Source: Gammaproteobacteria bacterium (GTDB lineage: Bacteria > Pseudomonadota > Gammaproteobacteria > GCA-001735895). From it: DNA of 55,771 nucleotides. The notes below the pieces were generated by a model. That model did not search any database, was not told the origin of the DNA, and was given only the letters and a program-made list of their open reading frames with translations. The translations under genes and the position numbers were made by a program. The DNA is taken from the NCBI GenBank assembly GCA_018669845.1, contig JABHSO010000056.1, positions 1-55,771 on the forward strand. The letters run 5' to 3'. Below, piece after piece: positions 37,288 to 46,844 of this stretch; the stretch's first letter is position 1; every line of letters starts with the position of its first letter.

Positions 37288-38700
37288 CTATCGAGGAACG
37301 ACAATCATCATGGTTAACATGCCACCTGGAAAGATGTCATTATTGGTCAGCGCTCTCTCTGAATGAGAGTGCCACATAAATACCATTCCACCCCAGGGGT
37401 TCAAACCGCCTTCACCGACCGGTAAGGAACCTACATCACCCAGGTAAGGACTGCCTCCGTAAAATCCGCCGAAGCCAAGATCCTGGCTTTCAGGTAAAAC
37501 AACGGGTAATGGTTTGCCGTGATCTGCACAGTATTCCCACGTTGTGTCATGGAAACCATCGGGAGTCCCTGCACCGGTTCTATTATTGACCGCATCATCT
37601 CCCCCAACTCCAGAGACACAAGTACCATGTGGAGATTCGGAATTATGAATATCCCAACCCATGCCTTCACCGGTCCAGTTGAAAATCAGATCCTGAGTAG
37701 AACCCGGAACAGAATTCAGTGTGTAATCTGAAAACCCTGTATTACCTTCTCGGGTTGTGGTTGAAAGCAAATTACCATCTCGTGCAATCTGGTCATAGTG
37801 ATTACCATGCAAGTGCAACGGATGCTGAGATCGACCCGGGTTTAATACACGTAATAAAATTCTCTGTCCCGGCTTCATAATCACCAGTGAACCTAATGGC
37901 TGATGGTGTAAATAGGGGTAATTATCAGGTGCCAGTGTATCCGGGGCATTTCTACCATTTATGAAAAACAACACCGATCTATATTCCGAATTATCCCATT
38001 GATCAATCCCGCCATGTTCTGCCAGGTAATGCAGCTTGGGATCCATTTCGCTGAGGAAAAACAGATATTCCTGGTCATAAGCCGTTGTAGAGTCGTTATA
38101 AGCCACACCACCTGTTGCATCCACATTTGTAGCTACCATTGATGGCCTGACGATCATGGCCCCGACCAGGCCCATATCCGCCTGAATTTGCGGGCTAACA
38201 CCACTCTGGTACAGATATGTACCCGGTTTTGCTGCGGTAAAGGTATAAGTGATAGAGTGTACGCCCGCATCATCTGCAGGAATAACATCAGTGCCACTAG
38301 TGCTAGCGTTACCCCAACAACCATTTCTATTTGGGTTTAAACCCGTTGGCTGAGGTGCTCCCGGTATATCACAAGTTTTGGATATCAAACCCTGCCCTGG
38401 AAATACAAGAGAAACAGCTTGTGGCACATCCACATTATGAACAGTTACATTAACGATATCACCTTCATCAACGATAATCGTTGGTGCAGGATATTCAGCC
38501 TCACCTGTCGCACTTCTGGCAAACCCCCAGATTCTCAGGCTATCACCATCAGGCGTTGGTATTTGTCCAGACTTGGCCCATAACTCAATCGTGTTACTTT
38601 CAATACCCGGAATCGCAGCATGGAGACCGAAGGACACTGCCATTAGTGACGCCATGGCCAGAACACGTCCCGTGTTTTTATATGATTTAAAAATTTTCAT
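37288..38700 (-). CDS. multicopper-oxidase-like subunit B (half trinuclear site)
   Basis: About 470 residues with a Sec signal peptide (MKIFKSYKNTGRVLAMASL onward, ending near GLHA). Two cupredoxin domains. Domain 1 has lost its ligands (YLYQSGVSPQIQADMG where HCH is expected). Domain 2 keeps HPLHLHGNH and, at the C-terminus, MWHSHSERALTNNDIFPGGM, so two HxH pairs remain but the type 1 Cys is Ser. It can supply four histidines of a trinuclear copper cluster but no type 1 copper. GGAG six bases upstream supports the second of two adjacent ATGs. It lies 16-19 bases after subunit A. Confidence 0.88.
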   Translation of the reverse strand: MKIFKSYKNTGRVLAMASLMAVSFGLHAAIPGIESNTIELWAKSGQIPTPDGDSLRIWGFARSATGEAEYPAPTIIVDEGDIVNVTVHNVDVPQAVSLVFPGQGLISKTCDIPGAPQPTGLNPNRNGCWGNASTSGTDVIPADDAGVHSITYTFTAAKPGTYLYQSGVSPQIQADMGLVGAMIVRPSMVATNVDATGGVAYNDSTTAYDQEYLFFLSEMDPKLHYLAEHGGIDQWDNSEYRSVLFFINGRNAPDTLAPDNYPYLHHQPLGSLVIMKPGQRILLRVLNPGRSQHPLHLHGNHYDQIARDGNLLSTTTREGNTGFSDYTLNSVPGSTQDLIFNWTGEGMGWDIHNSESPHGTCVSGVGGDDAVNNRTGAGTPDGFHDTTWEYCADHGKPLPVVLPESQDLGFGGFYGGSPYLGDVGSLPVGEGGLNPWGGMVFMWHSHSERALTNNDIFPGGMLTMMIVVPR

Positions 38701-38719
38701 CATTTTCTCCAATTTTAAA

Positions 38720-39979
38720 TTACAAGGCTTCGACGACAATTTCTGTCATCGGACCACCAAAACTTTGCTGATCATTGCTCAGTTCATTTAACTCAGTGAT
38801 ATACACGAAGTAAGTTCCCGGAGCGACACCATTGGTATCTACCATGACATCATAGGCTTCACCACCGCCCAGATTCACTGATGCAGTTTCATACTTATCA
38901 GTCAATTCACGTGCACCTCGACCTATAACCTGCATAGGCAGTCCCAGTATTGCAACCGTATGGAACTTGGTGATACTCAGGTTGGTTATTCTGATCAACA
39001 GCTTTTGTCCCTGGGTAACGGTCATTTTCGAAGTAAGAGGTTGACTATTAATGCCCCCATTTTCAGCCTGAGCTTCACCTGGATTAACGTCATAATAATC
39101 CCCAGCTTCAACCGTGGTGGGATAACCACGACCGTTGAACATATGATAGGTATCTACCATATCCGCAAAAGGAAGAGGTTGCGTATTCTTAGAAGCATCA
39201 TGGAAAACAGGATCGAAGCCGGTCAGCTGCAACGGCATTTCAACATCAAAACCGGTTGAACCATGGTTTTTTGGTAGTGAACCCGGAGCTGCATCGTTAT
39301 AAGCGAACTGAGTGTAAGTTCGTCCACTACCAGCAGGATATTCAAGTCCACCTGGATTAGCCGTACCCGGCCCGTAATCTTCATCCTGTGCTGGACGAAC
39401 ATACAGGTTACCCTGCATGCCCATCTGCATATGCTCTGCCGCCTCTACGTGACAGTGATACAGGTATGTTCCAGGCTCTTTGATATTGTAAAAATAGGTA
39501 AGTGATCCACCCATATTTATGGAGATCGATGCATCCGGTACTCCGTCAAATACGCTAGATGCATTTGGAAAACCATGAAAATGCACCGTATGGGTATCAA
39601 ACAGATCGGGACGGTTCATCATGCCGGTATTGGTGAGTGTCAGGTAAAACTCATCCCCCTCATCCAGAATAATAGTTGGTGCTGAAGTATTGGCATTATA
39701 AAGCCCTACATCTATAGCATCCTCTGGCAAAGTTCCAGAGATATCACCATAACCAAAGACGTACTGAAGATAACCATCTCCCATATTGGCGAAACCATCA
39801 CTACTGCTTAGATGAATACACTTTGTATCGGCAGGCTGTGTTTCCCCGCCGGTCCACTGAGCATCACCATTATCATCTCCAGGACACTGTACTAAAACGG
39901 CCGCCTGAGTTGATGTTACCGGTAGCATGAACATCGCCAATAACGATGCGCAGCTGCCGTATTTTATTAACGTTTTCAT
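38720..39979 (-). CDS. multicopper-oxidase-like subunit A (type 1 Cu and half trinuclear site)
   Basis: About 419 residues with a Sec signal peptide (MKTLIKYGSCASLLAMFML onward, ending TQA). Domain 1 has HTVHFHGFPN and YLYHCHVEAAEHMQMGM. That is the HxxHxHG and HCH...H..MGM set of two-domain multicopper oxidases that carry the type 1 site in domain 1. Domain 2 has no HxHG or HCH motif (TKFHTVAILGLPM). It therefore holds type 1 copper and four of the eight trinuclear histidines. The start at 39979 has GGAA upstream; a longer reading from 40060 would place 27 extra residues before the signal peptide. Confidence 0.9.
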   Translation of the reverse strand: MKTLIKYGSCASLLAMFMLPVTSTQAAVLVQCPGDDNGDAQWTGGETQPADTKCIHLSSSDGFANMGDGYLQYVFGYGDISGTLPEDAIDVGLYNANTSAPTIILDEGDEFYLTLTNTGMMNRPDLFDTHTVHFHGFPNASSVFDGVPDASISINMGGSLTYFYNIKEPGTYLYHCHVEAAEHMQMGMQGNLYVRPAQDEDYGPGTANPGGLEYPAGSGRTYTQFAYNDAAPGSLPKNHGSTGFDVEMPLQLTGFDPVFHDASKNTQPLPFADMVDTYHMFNGRGYPTTVEAGDYYDVNPGEAQAENGGINSQPLTSKMTVTQGQKLLIRITNLSITKFHTVAILGLPMQVIGRGARELTDKYETASVNLGGGEAYDVMVDTNGVAPGTYFVYITELNELSNDQQSFGGPMTEIVVEAL

Positions 39980-40046
39980 TTTTCCATACCTCAATTCAGG
40001 TTGAACATTTCTCAGGTTGCGATTTTTTTCTGGTTTAATAATCATC

Positions 40047-43000
40047 TTATTGCACCTCATCCGAACCTAAGTCATTGGCAAGAACACGTGGATCATTATC
40101 GATATCGGTATTGCCATTAGGACGATTATTTATACCAGCATTGACTGCTATCGAAGTATTATCGATCAAGTGATAATCTGAAGGTTGCTCACCATCAATA
40201 TCCTTATCGATATCATTGATAGACAGTGGCGCATAACGTACATCCAGCCAGTTTCCACCTTCATCCAGTGCAGGAGAGACTTGAATAGTCTGGAATTCTG
40301 CGCCGGCAGCCGGGTTCAGACCAGGTGCACGATTGACATATTCCGCTTCAAATGATGGATCACCTGAGATATTACTGGAATGATCACCCGTGACATTAGC
40401 AGTCATCAAGTTATTTCTGCTCAACCCTTTTTGGCCAGCAGTAGTCACAATAAGTCCTGCACTAAAATCGTTATAGACAGGAGTCGTTGCTCCACCCGGA
40501 TCAACCAGAGAGTTAGTAGCCAGCTCGTAAATACGTGAGCGGTTCTGCCAGATGATATTGTTTCTGAGAAATGGTAATGAAAAACCCTGATTATACCGCC
40601 ACAGATCATCTTCGATCTGTATTAACCCGGCCAAACCTTCATGTGGTCGAGACACAATACCAGCCACCTGTGGATCAGAAACGAGGTTACCATCAACAAT
40701 CGTACCCAGGGCAAATGCAGCACCCGCTGTTGCGGTACTTTCATTATTGGACATGGTATTGTTGCGGATATTAACGCGAACCGCTTCTTTCAGTGACATG
40801 GCACCACCACCATATCCAGCCACGTTATTAACAATCGTATTGTTATCAACATTAACCAGCCACCAGTCACCTACCGTGTCTGGCGTACCTTCAACATCAA
40901 GACCATTAACACGCCTTAGAGCAATACCTGCACCATCACCGGCACCGGCCTGGTTACCCTGAATCAGGTTCTTGTTAATTTGAACACGACCCGCACCAGC
41001 CGTCAGTGCTCCAAGATTAAAGCTGTCAGCACCTGCTATCAGGATACCGCCACCATCTGTTTCCATACCCGGAGTCTGACGGAACGACTGATTAAAAATA
41101 ATCTGGTTACTGTTAATCTGTCCACCCGAGCTTAATCCCAGATGACCAATACCAGCACCATCTGTCATTGCGAAGTTACCGCAGATCAGGTTGTTTTCAA
41201 CACGATAATTCAAAGACCCCGTATAGATGGCAATACCACCACCAGCGCCATTAAACACACCATTTCGGGTGATCATGTTATTGCGAATCTGGATATTACG
41301 GTTCATTGCATCAGGATGACGGAAGGTACCGGCCAGATCACCACCGACGACCTGCTCCTTGACTGTATTGTGACCCAGGCGAATACCACCACCATAAGTA
41401 CCCTGGTTACCGGCAATCAGGTTATTGGTAATACTGAAACCCTGGACGAAACCGTTGACAAAAACACCACCACCGGTTGAAGCACCCGTAATGGAGAACC
41501 CATCAATACGTGCGGGCCTATTTTTAACAAACTTGCGGTTGCCAAAAGACTTGCTGACCACCATCAAACCGGGACCTTCTTCAGTAACAAACAGTTCAGC
41601 CCCTTCCTGTCCAGGAAGCAGAGTGAACCTTGGGTTATTAAAGTTAGGTCCATCAGGATCAAGACCCAGCAGGTCATTTACCTTGGCACGCCAGTTAACT
41701 ACTTTTTCTGCAGGTACACTACGCGCATTGATGAAAGTTGAATAGGCACCAGCACCTTGTAAGGCAACAGGTTGATACATAATGGGCAACTCGTCATAAG
41801 TACCCGGTGCTACCAGGATAATATCTCCCTGACCGGCATATAACTGGGCTGAAGCATCCAGCGCATCCTGAATTGGAGTTGCTCCGGCTGCAGTACTTGA
41901 ATCTACCAGTCTGACTTCACTATTGGCCCATCTTAAGGTACCGACGGTAACCGTTACTGCCATGGGTGATGATACGCCGTTAGCATTTTCAACAACCAGT
42001 TGGAAGCTCTTGATTGGATATGTACCAGGACTAGTCTCGGGCACGAGCCCCTGTGGGAAATCAACTGTAATGACATCATTCGCCCAAGCTGAACTCGTAG
42101 CAGCTGTTGCATGGCCATCTTTGTCAATAAACCAGACCGTTCCCTCAGTTCCACCAAAGCCATAATCTCTCAACACATTTTTCTCGGTGGTTGAACTCAA
42201 CTCAGTGGCAGAAGGATTCGGTACAGAACGCAGACCGACAGCATTAATGGTCAATGTAGCGGTAGCTGCAGTTGGATCAGAGATATAAGCACCGTGATTT
42301 GGATACTCACCACTGAACACAGAACTGATCATTGGAGTCGCATCTGCTGCATCACAGTCCAGCTGGTAACCAGATCCGGCAAATGCCGCTACTGATACAA
42401 CCGGTGTATCCAGGTAAGTTGTTCCACCAGGCATATATTGAAAGGTGTAACAAAACTGGCTGTACTGAGGATTATGATTTGGATCGGTTATAAAAAGACC
42501 TGAGTCTTTTGGAGATTCAATCAAACCAGAATCATTCATACAGGCAGTCAGCATGTTAGGTGCCATACCTGAAGGACTGCCGACATTAACCGTATTGGTA
42601 GAAGGCAACATTGCATTGTATTTACCATATTGATCGGTATATACACGTGTTACTTCATGACCATTGAAATCATAAAAAGCAACCGGTACCCACGGTGGAG
42701 TGAATTTTTCACCGAAAGATGGCGCAAGAGGGTTAAACTCGTTAGCCACATCATTGATTACACCACCGACTACGTGAGCTGCTTTCGGTACTTCTGTGAA
42801 GTAATGGAAGTCAGCCGCGGCATTTCTGCTATCCCCTACACGGACACGCTTGGTATCACATAAAGGACGTATAGTATTGGCGAATGGAGCATTTAAAGCT
42901 TCTGGATCAGTCGGATCATCAGCAATCACCTGAGTTGTACCATCCATTACATGACTTAACTTTGCTGGAACCAGATGATCATCACCAATACAGGTTGGTG

Positions 43001-45617
43001 GCAATAACTGGGGAACACCATATTCATCGCCAAAATCCACATTTTTATCTTCTTCCTTCAGCAAGGTATAACCTGGAGGCGTGAAGGATTGAACAATGTA
43101 GTAAGCTGCAGGCAGGTTCTCAGGGAACGCATAACCACCGTCAAATACGCCAGGGCGAACCTGGTTCCAGTTACGTAAACCGTCAAAACACTTGGTATCA
43201 ATGGTTTCAAATCCGGGACCGTTTGAACCACCACAATTGGTTGGAACATTATCATCCCAGCTATCTGTCCAGGTGACTTCCCATGCATCGCCTTTATCAA
43301 ATGCACCATTACCGTTACGGTCGATATCTTCCGGACCTTTTGCAGCAGTACCTTCACCCCAACCTAAGGGATGGTTATCCACGTCAGGAAGATCAACTAC
43401 ACCGTTTCCATTCAGGTCATCGATAATCTCATCACCGGCACCGGCAGCTGCGCCTGTGGTATCCAGAGAATCCTTATATAAGGCAATCTGAACACGTGGA
43501 ATACCCGGCTCCCATTCTTCGGCAGCAGCATAACGCGGATCATGTTCAGCACGAGTAATCGCGTAGATAGCCATGCCCGAAATACCGCCATTCTCACCTG
43601 GCTCATAATTGGCCTTACCAAATTCTATGGTATTTTTCTGACCCAGGAAGCCCTGGAATGCCTGAGTTAACACGGCACCCGTTTCTGTACGGGTTAAACC
43701 GCCATCGTGAGAACACCCTTCACCTGCATCATTGGTATCAACACCATCGACCATAGTTCCACTACATGCTGGAACAGTTTGAAGTTGCGCTACATAACCA
43801 TCATCCTGAAGAGTAGCACTATCACCACCTGCATCAGCGGTCATGGTTGCACCCGTTGCTTTAAAAGTAGCAAAATCAACCTCTGCTACTAACCAGTGAA
43901 AAAATGGAAAGACTTCTTCGTGAGGTGCTTCACCGAAAACATCAATCGGTACGCTCTTGTACATACGTCCATCTCTCCAGCGTAAATTAGTGGCTGAAGC
44001 TTCCGCAAACATGGTGACATCATCCTCACCAACTATATTACAATCAGGATTTTCGCAATCACGAAAACCATTTTGATTTTGATCATAGAAAACAACAGTA
44101 TCCATCTTGTTAAACCAGTTAAAGACCGGAATCTGACCGAAATCACACATTGCATTTCCTGCTCCACCACAATTAAGGGTTTGACCGGCAGCATTAAGCT
44201 GTGCAGGATTTAACAGAGAAGAAATGGTGTATCCATCAGCCTCATTTCCAGCAACATTAAAAGGATGATTTGCTATTACCGCATCCAGTCCATCATCCCA
44301 GATCGACAGACTGTAAGAACCGGGAGCCAGGTCATCAACAGTAAATGAAGCAGGAACCGTATCTGGATCAGGATCATCAAAATCACATTTTTGAGAATAA
44401 ATGGTTCGGCCCTGAATACCTTCATTGATGGCTACTCGACAACCTTCAAAAGGTTTGCCATTAGAAAATATAAAACTTCCTCCAGAGCCATCAGCGTTCT
44501 GTAAAGGACCAGGACGAGACATATGGTTATCAACGATTTGCCCTGTAATGGTCGCTCCTCCAGTCACTGGATCGCTTGTGATAATTTCCTTATCACCATC
44601 TGCATTAATAATTTCATCCTGACAGGCATTCAGTCCACCCTGGACATAACCTGTATCGCCACTCATACAATCATAGTTGCGCACAAAACCGACAAACACG
44701 TGAGGACCGGGAGGACCAAACTCTACAAACACCTCTGGCTCATTAGCCTTAACCCAGGCATCAATCGTTCTGGTACCTTCAATAGTAGAGGTCTGAACCC
44801 AAATCGGTTCACCATTAGCACTTTCTCGAGCTGGAGGGGTTATTTCCACACCATACTTAGCTGGAGGTAAGTGTTTAATGACCAGATAGCCATTCGCATC
44901 TGGCCTTAAATTAAAACCATTTGGGGGTGTGAATGTGACATTACCATCCGCATCATAATCTGTGCCCAATGGATTGCCGTAGGCATCCGCGATTACACGA
45001 CCACCAGCCATACCGTATTGACCGGCCGCATCAAACAGCTTGACATCAAAATAATGTTTCTGGCCATCAATAATGGAAAACTGCAAACCATGTTCATCCA
45101 GATCAATAGCACCATTTACAGGGCTGTTGTCTTCAAACACGCGGACACTGATTTGTGTAGTAGGAATAGGAAAGCTATTAACCACAACTGTCTTTGCAAT
45201 GTCTACTGTACCCATTTCGACAGCGACACCACTCAGTGCATGCCCGTTATATGGCACTACAGAAACAAAGTAGTTTTTATTGTCTGCCACTGTAATTGAA
45301 GCAGTATTATCTGCAGGGGTAAGTGAAGAACCTGAAATACCCTTTCCAGCTGCATCGGTTGCTACCGGGTTATGACTCTTATGGAACTCAAAAGAGAGAC
45401 TGTCAAATCCTGCTGCTGGTACGTTCAGAGTAGGTTTATAGGTAGTATCCTCTTCAACCAGATAACGAAATCCAGGTACGGCAGCTCCATTTTGATCTAA
45501 CACAGTAATATTAATCTTTGCCGCAGAAGCTAACTGAGTTACCGACATACCTATCGCTAAAGCAGTAAGTGCAAAGGGTCGGATCAACCCTTCCGGTGTT
45601 AATGATTTGTTCATCAT
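40047..45617 (-). CDS. giant secreted SdrD/Cna-B and beta-helix protein
   Basis: About 1856 residues with a Sec signal peptide (MMNKSLTPEGLIRPFALTAL onward, ending LASA). The N-terminal 1200 residues are prealbumin/Cna-B or SdrD-B-like beta domains with calcium-type loops (DQNQNGFRDCE, DLNGNGVVDLPD, DIDRNGNGAFDKGD) and several Cys pairs. An IPT-like domain follows, then a right-handed beta-helix (about 1340-1740) with Asn-rich rungs (IRNNMITRNG, VENNLICGN, VDNNTIVNN). There is no membrane anchor or GlyGly tail. First gene of the operon with the three cupredoxin subunits. AGAGGAG seven bases upstream fixes the start at 45617; reading from 45782 gives no signal peptide at the N-terminus. Probably an extracellular scaffold or matrix protein. 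Confidence 0.85.
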   Translation of the reverse strand: MMNKSLTPEGLIRPFALTALAIGMSVTQLASAAKINITVLDQNGAAVPGFRYLVEEDTTYKPTLNVPAAGFDSLSFEFHKSHNPVATDAAGKGISGSSLTPADNTASITVADNKNYFVSVVPYNGHALSGVAVEMGTVDIAKTVVVNSFPIPTTQISVRVFEDNSPVNGAIDLDEHGLQFSIIDGQKHYFDVKLFDAAGQYGMAGGRVIADAYGNPLGTDYDADGNVTFTPPNGFNLRPDANGYLVIKHLPPAKYGVEITPPARESANGEPIWVQTSTIEGTRTIDAWVKANEPEVFVEFGPPGPHVFVGFVRNYDCMSGDTGYVQGGLNACQDEIINADGDKEIITSDPVTGGATITGQIVDNHMSRPGPLQNADGSGGSFIFSNGKPFEGCRVAINEGIQGRTIYSQKCDFDDPDPDTVPASFTVDDLAPGSYSLSIWDDGLDAVIANHPFNVAGNEADGYTISSLLNPAQLNAAGQTLNCGGAGNAMCDFGQIPVFNWFNKMDTVVFYDQNQNGFRDCENPDCNIVGEDDVTMFAEASATNLRWRDGRMYKSVPIDVFGEAPHEEVFPFFHWLVAEVDFATFKATGATMTADAGGDSATLQDDGYVAQLQTVPACSGTMVDGVDTNDAGEGCSHDGGLTRTETGAVLTQAFQGFLGQKNTIEFGKANYEPGENGGISGMAIYAITRAEHDPRYAAAEEWEPGIPRVQIALYKDSLDTTGAAAGAGDEIIDDLNGNGVVDLPDVDNHPLGWGEGTAAKGPEDIDRNGNGAFDKGDAWEVTWTDSWDDNVPTNCGGSNGPGFETIDTKCFDGLRNWNQVRPGVFDGGYAFPENLPAAYYIVQSFTPPGYTLLKEEDKNVDFGDEYGVPQLLPPTCIGDDHLVPAKLSHVMDGTTQVIADDPTDPEALNAPFANTIRPLCDTKRVRVGDSRNAAADFHYFTEVPKAAHVVGGVINDVANEFNPLAPSFGEKFTPPWVPVAFYDFNGHEVTRVYTDQYGKYNAMLPSTNTVNVGSPSGMAPNMLTACMNDSGLIESPKDSGLFITDPNHNPQYSQFCYTFQYMPGGTTYLDTPVVSVAAFAGSGYQLDCDAADATPMISSVFSGEYPNHGAYISDPTAATATLTINAVGLRSVPNPSATELSSTTEKNVLRDYGFGGTEGTVWFIDKDGHATAATSSAWANDVITVDFPQGLVPETSPGTYPIKSFQLVVENANGVSSPMAVTVTVGTLRWANSEVRLVDSSTAAGATPIQDALDASAQLYAGQGDIILVAPGTYDELPIMYQPVALQGAGAYSTFINARSVPAEKVVNWRAKVNDLLGLDPDGPNFNNPRFTLLPGQEGAELFVTEEGPGLMVVSKSFGNRKFVKNRPARIDGFSITGASTGGGVFVNGFVQGFSITNNLIAGNQGTYGGGIRLGHNTVKEQVVGGDLAGTFRHPDAMNRNIQIRNNMITRNGVFNGAGGGIAIYTGSLNYRVENNLICGNFAMTDGAGIGHLGLSSGGQINSNQIIFNQSFRQTPGMETDGGGILIAGADSFNLGALTAGAGRVQINKNLIQGNQAGAGDGAGIALRRVNGLDVEGTPDTVGDWWLVNVDNNTIVNNVAGYGGGAMSLKEAVRVNIRNNTMSNNESTATAGAAFALGTIVDGNLVSDPQVAGIVSRPHEGLAGLIQIEDDLWRYNQGFSLPFLRNNIIWQNRSRIYELATNSLVDPGGATTPVYNDFSAGLIVTTAGQKGLSRNNLMTANVTGDHSSNISGDPSFEAEYVNRAPGLNPAAGAEFQTIQVSPALDEGGNWLDVRYAPLSINDIDKDIDGEQPSDYHLIDNTSIAVNAGINNRPNGNTDIDNDPRVLANDLGSDEVQ

Positions 45618-46256
45618 CGTATTCTCCTCTTTACATTTGGTGTAGTGCGATGCGGATAAAACAGGTAAACCTGCATAAATCTGCCAATTTTTGTTGTTAT
45701 CAATAATGAAGCTTGTCTTCAAGAGGAGATATACGGAGAACACACGAACTGATGCGTCAATTTGCCGCAGCTTACGATCCATTTTAACGTATTTAAAGGT
45801 TAATAAATGCGTATATGATGGTAGATTTATTGGTATCAGGGCTTTTAAAACTCACCTTTACTGTTAGATTTCAGATACTTACAAGGCTAAACATAAGTTA
45901 ATTCTACACTTTTATTCTTCTCCCATATTTGACCAAAAAGTAGAGTTTTATTTTTAATCGCTTTGTATGAAAATCATGCCGAATTATCAAATACTGGAAA
46001 AAATGCTATTTAAGCAATGTTTAGGGGAAATTATCTTCAAGAGAATCATCCTGCTAAAGCCTTTGCACAGCTGGAGTTAGTAATCTGCAGGAAAAGGGGT
46101 AAGGAGAATCAATGAATATTTAGAACTGCGTCACACTTTTCCTTCAAGACCATATAAATTTAATACTTTTCACGTTTTATTCACTTTATCTCTTATAAGA
46201 TCATAAGCATAAATAAACCTAAGTTAGCTAATCTTTTGAGTAAGTAGTGAAAAAGA
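45618..46256. promoter_or_regulatory. long divergent leader region
   Basis: 639 bases between the start of the giant-protein operon and the SCO-like gene. No gene is seen. It is AT-rich and should hold both divergent promoters and a long 5' leader for the copper operon. A 10-base word, TCTTCAAGAG, occurs twice (45717 and 46034); its meaning is unknown. No copper-box palindrome could be identified with confidence. Confidence 0.5.
45624..45630 (-). promoter_or_regulatory. ribosome-binding site deciding start of giant protein
   Basis: AGAGGAG about seven bases before ATGATG at 45617, the strongest Shine-Dalgarno in the neighbourhood. Confidence 0.75.
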
Positions 46257-46838
46257 ATGAGTAAGTATCTAATTTTTCTAGTGTTTTTAATCTCCAGTTT
46301 AAATCTATATGCATTTGAAAATGCAAAACGATTTAATTCTGTTGATCTGGACTATGTCTTATCTAATTCATCCAGGGCAAATACATTTTCATTTTCATTT
46401 CCAGAGATGAATGTACTGGATCAGCGAAACCAGTCGAAGCAACTAAGTGAATTATTTGATAAAGATAACAACGTAGTATTTGCTTTCTTTTTCACACACT
46501 GCGTAAGTATATGTACAACTGTCACCCTCAGTCTTAAAAGCATTCAACGGCATTTACCTGAAAATACTCAAATGGTCATGATCAGTATCGATCCGGAAAC
46601 TGACACCCCAGACATATTAAAAAATTATGCACAAACACACAGAATTGAAGACCCAAACTGGTTTTTACTCACTGGTAATAAAAAACAGATTATTGATTTA
46701 CAGAAAAATTTTGAAGCTTACCGTGGTAATAAAATGAATCACAACACTTCACTATTCGTCAAAAAATCAAGCTCTGAAGAAATTATAGAAATTAAGTCTG
46801 ACTTTTCTCTCATACCACAAATATTTAATAGAAGTTAA
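46257..46838 (+). CDS. SCO1/SenC-type copper chaperone
   Basis: 193 residues with a signal peptide (1-19). A thioredoxin-like fold with the SCO copper site: Cys82 and Cys86 (THCVSICTT) and His162 (NHNTSLFV). SCO proteins deliver Cu(I) to periplasmic copper enzymes or keep their cysteines reduced. It is divergent from the operon that encodes the split multicopper oxidase, which makes that enzyme a likely client. It is followed by the FHA gene 6 bases later. Confidence 0.9.
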   Translation: MSKYLIFLVFLISSLNLYAFENAKRFNSVDLDYVLSNSSRANTFSFSFPEMNVLDQRNQSKQLSELFDKDNNVVFAFFFTHCVSICTTVTLSLKSIQRHLPENTQMVMISIDPETDTPDILKNYAQTHRIEDPNWFLLTGNKKQIIDLQKNFEAYRGNKMNHNTSLFVKKSSSEEIIEIKSDFSLIPQIFNRS

Positions 46839-46844
46839 AGTATT

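Noticed and set aside
40047..45782. Start of the giant protein at 45782
   Set aside because: The extra 55 residues precede a good signal peptide, and the strong ribosome-binding site lies at 45624-45630.
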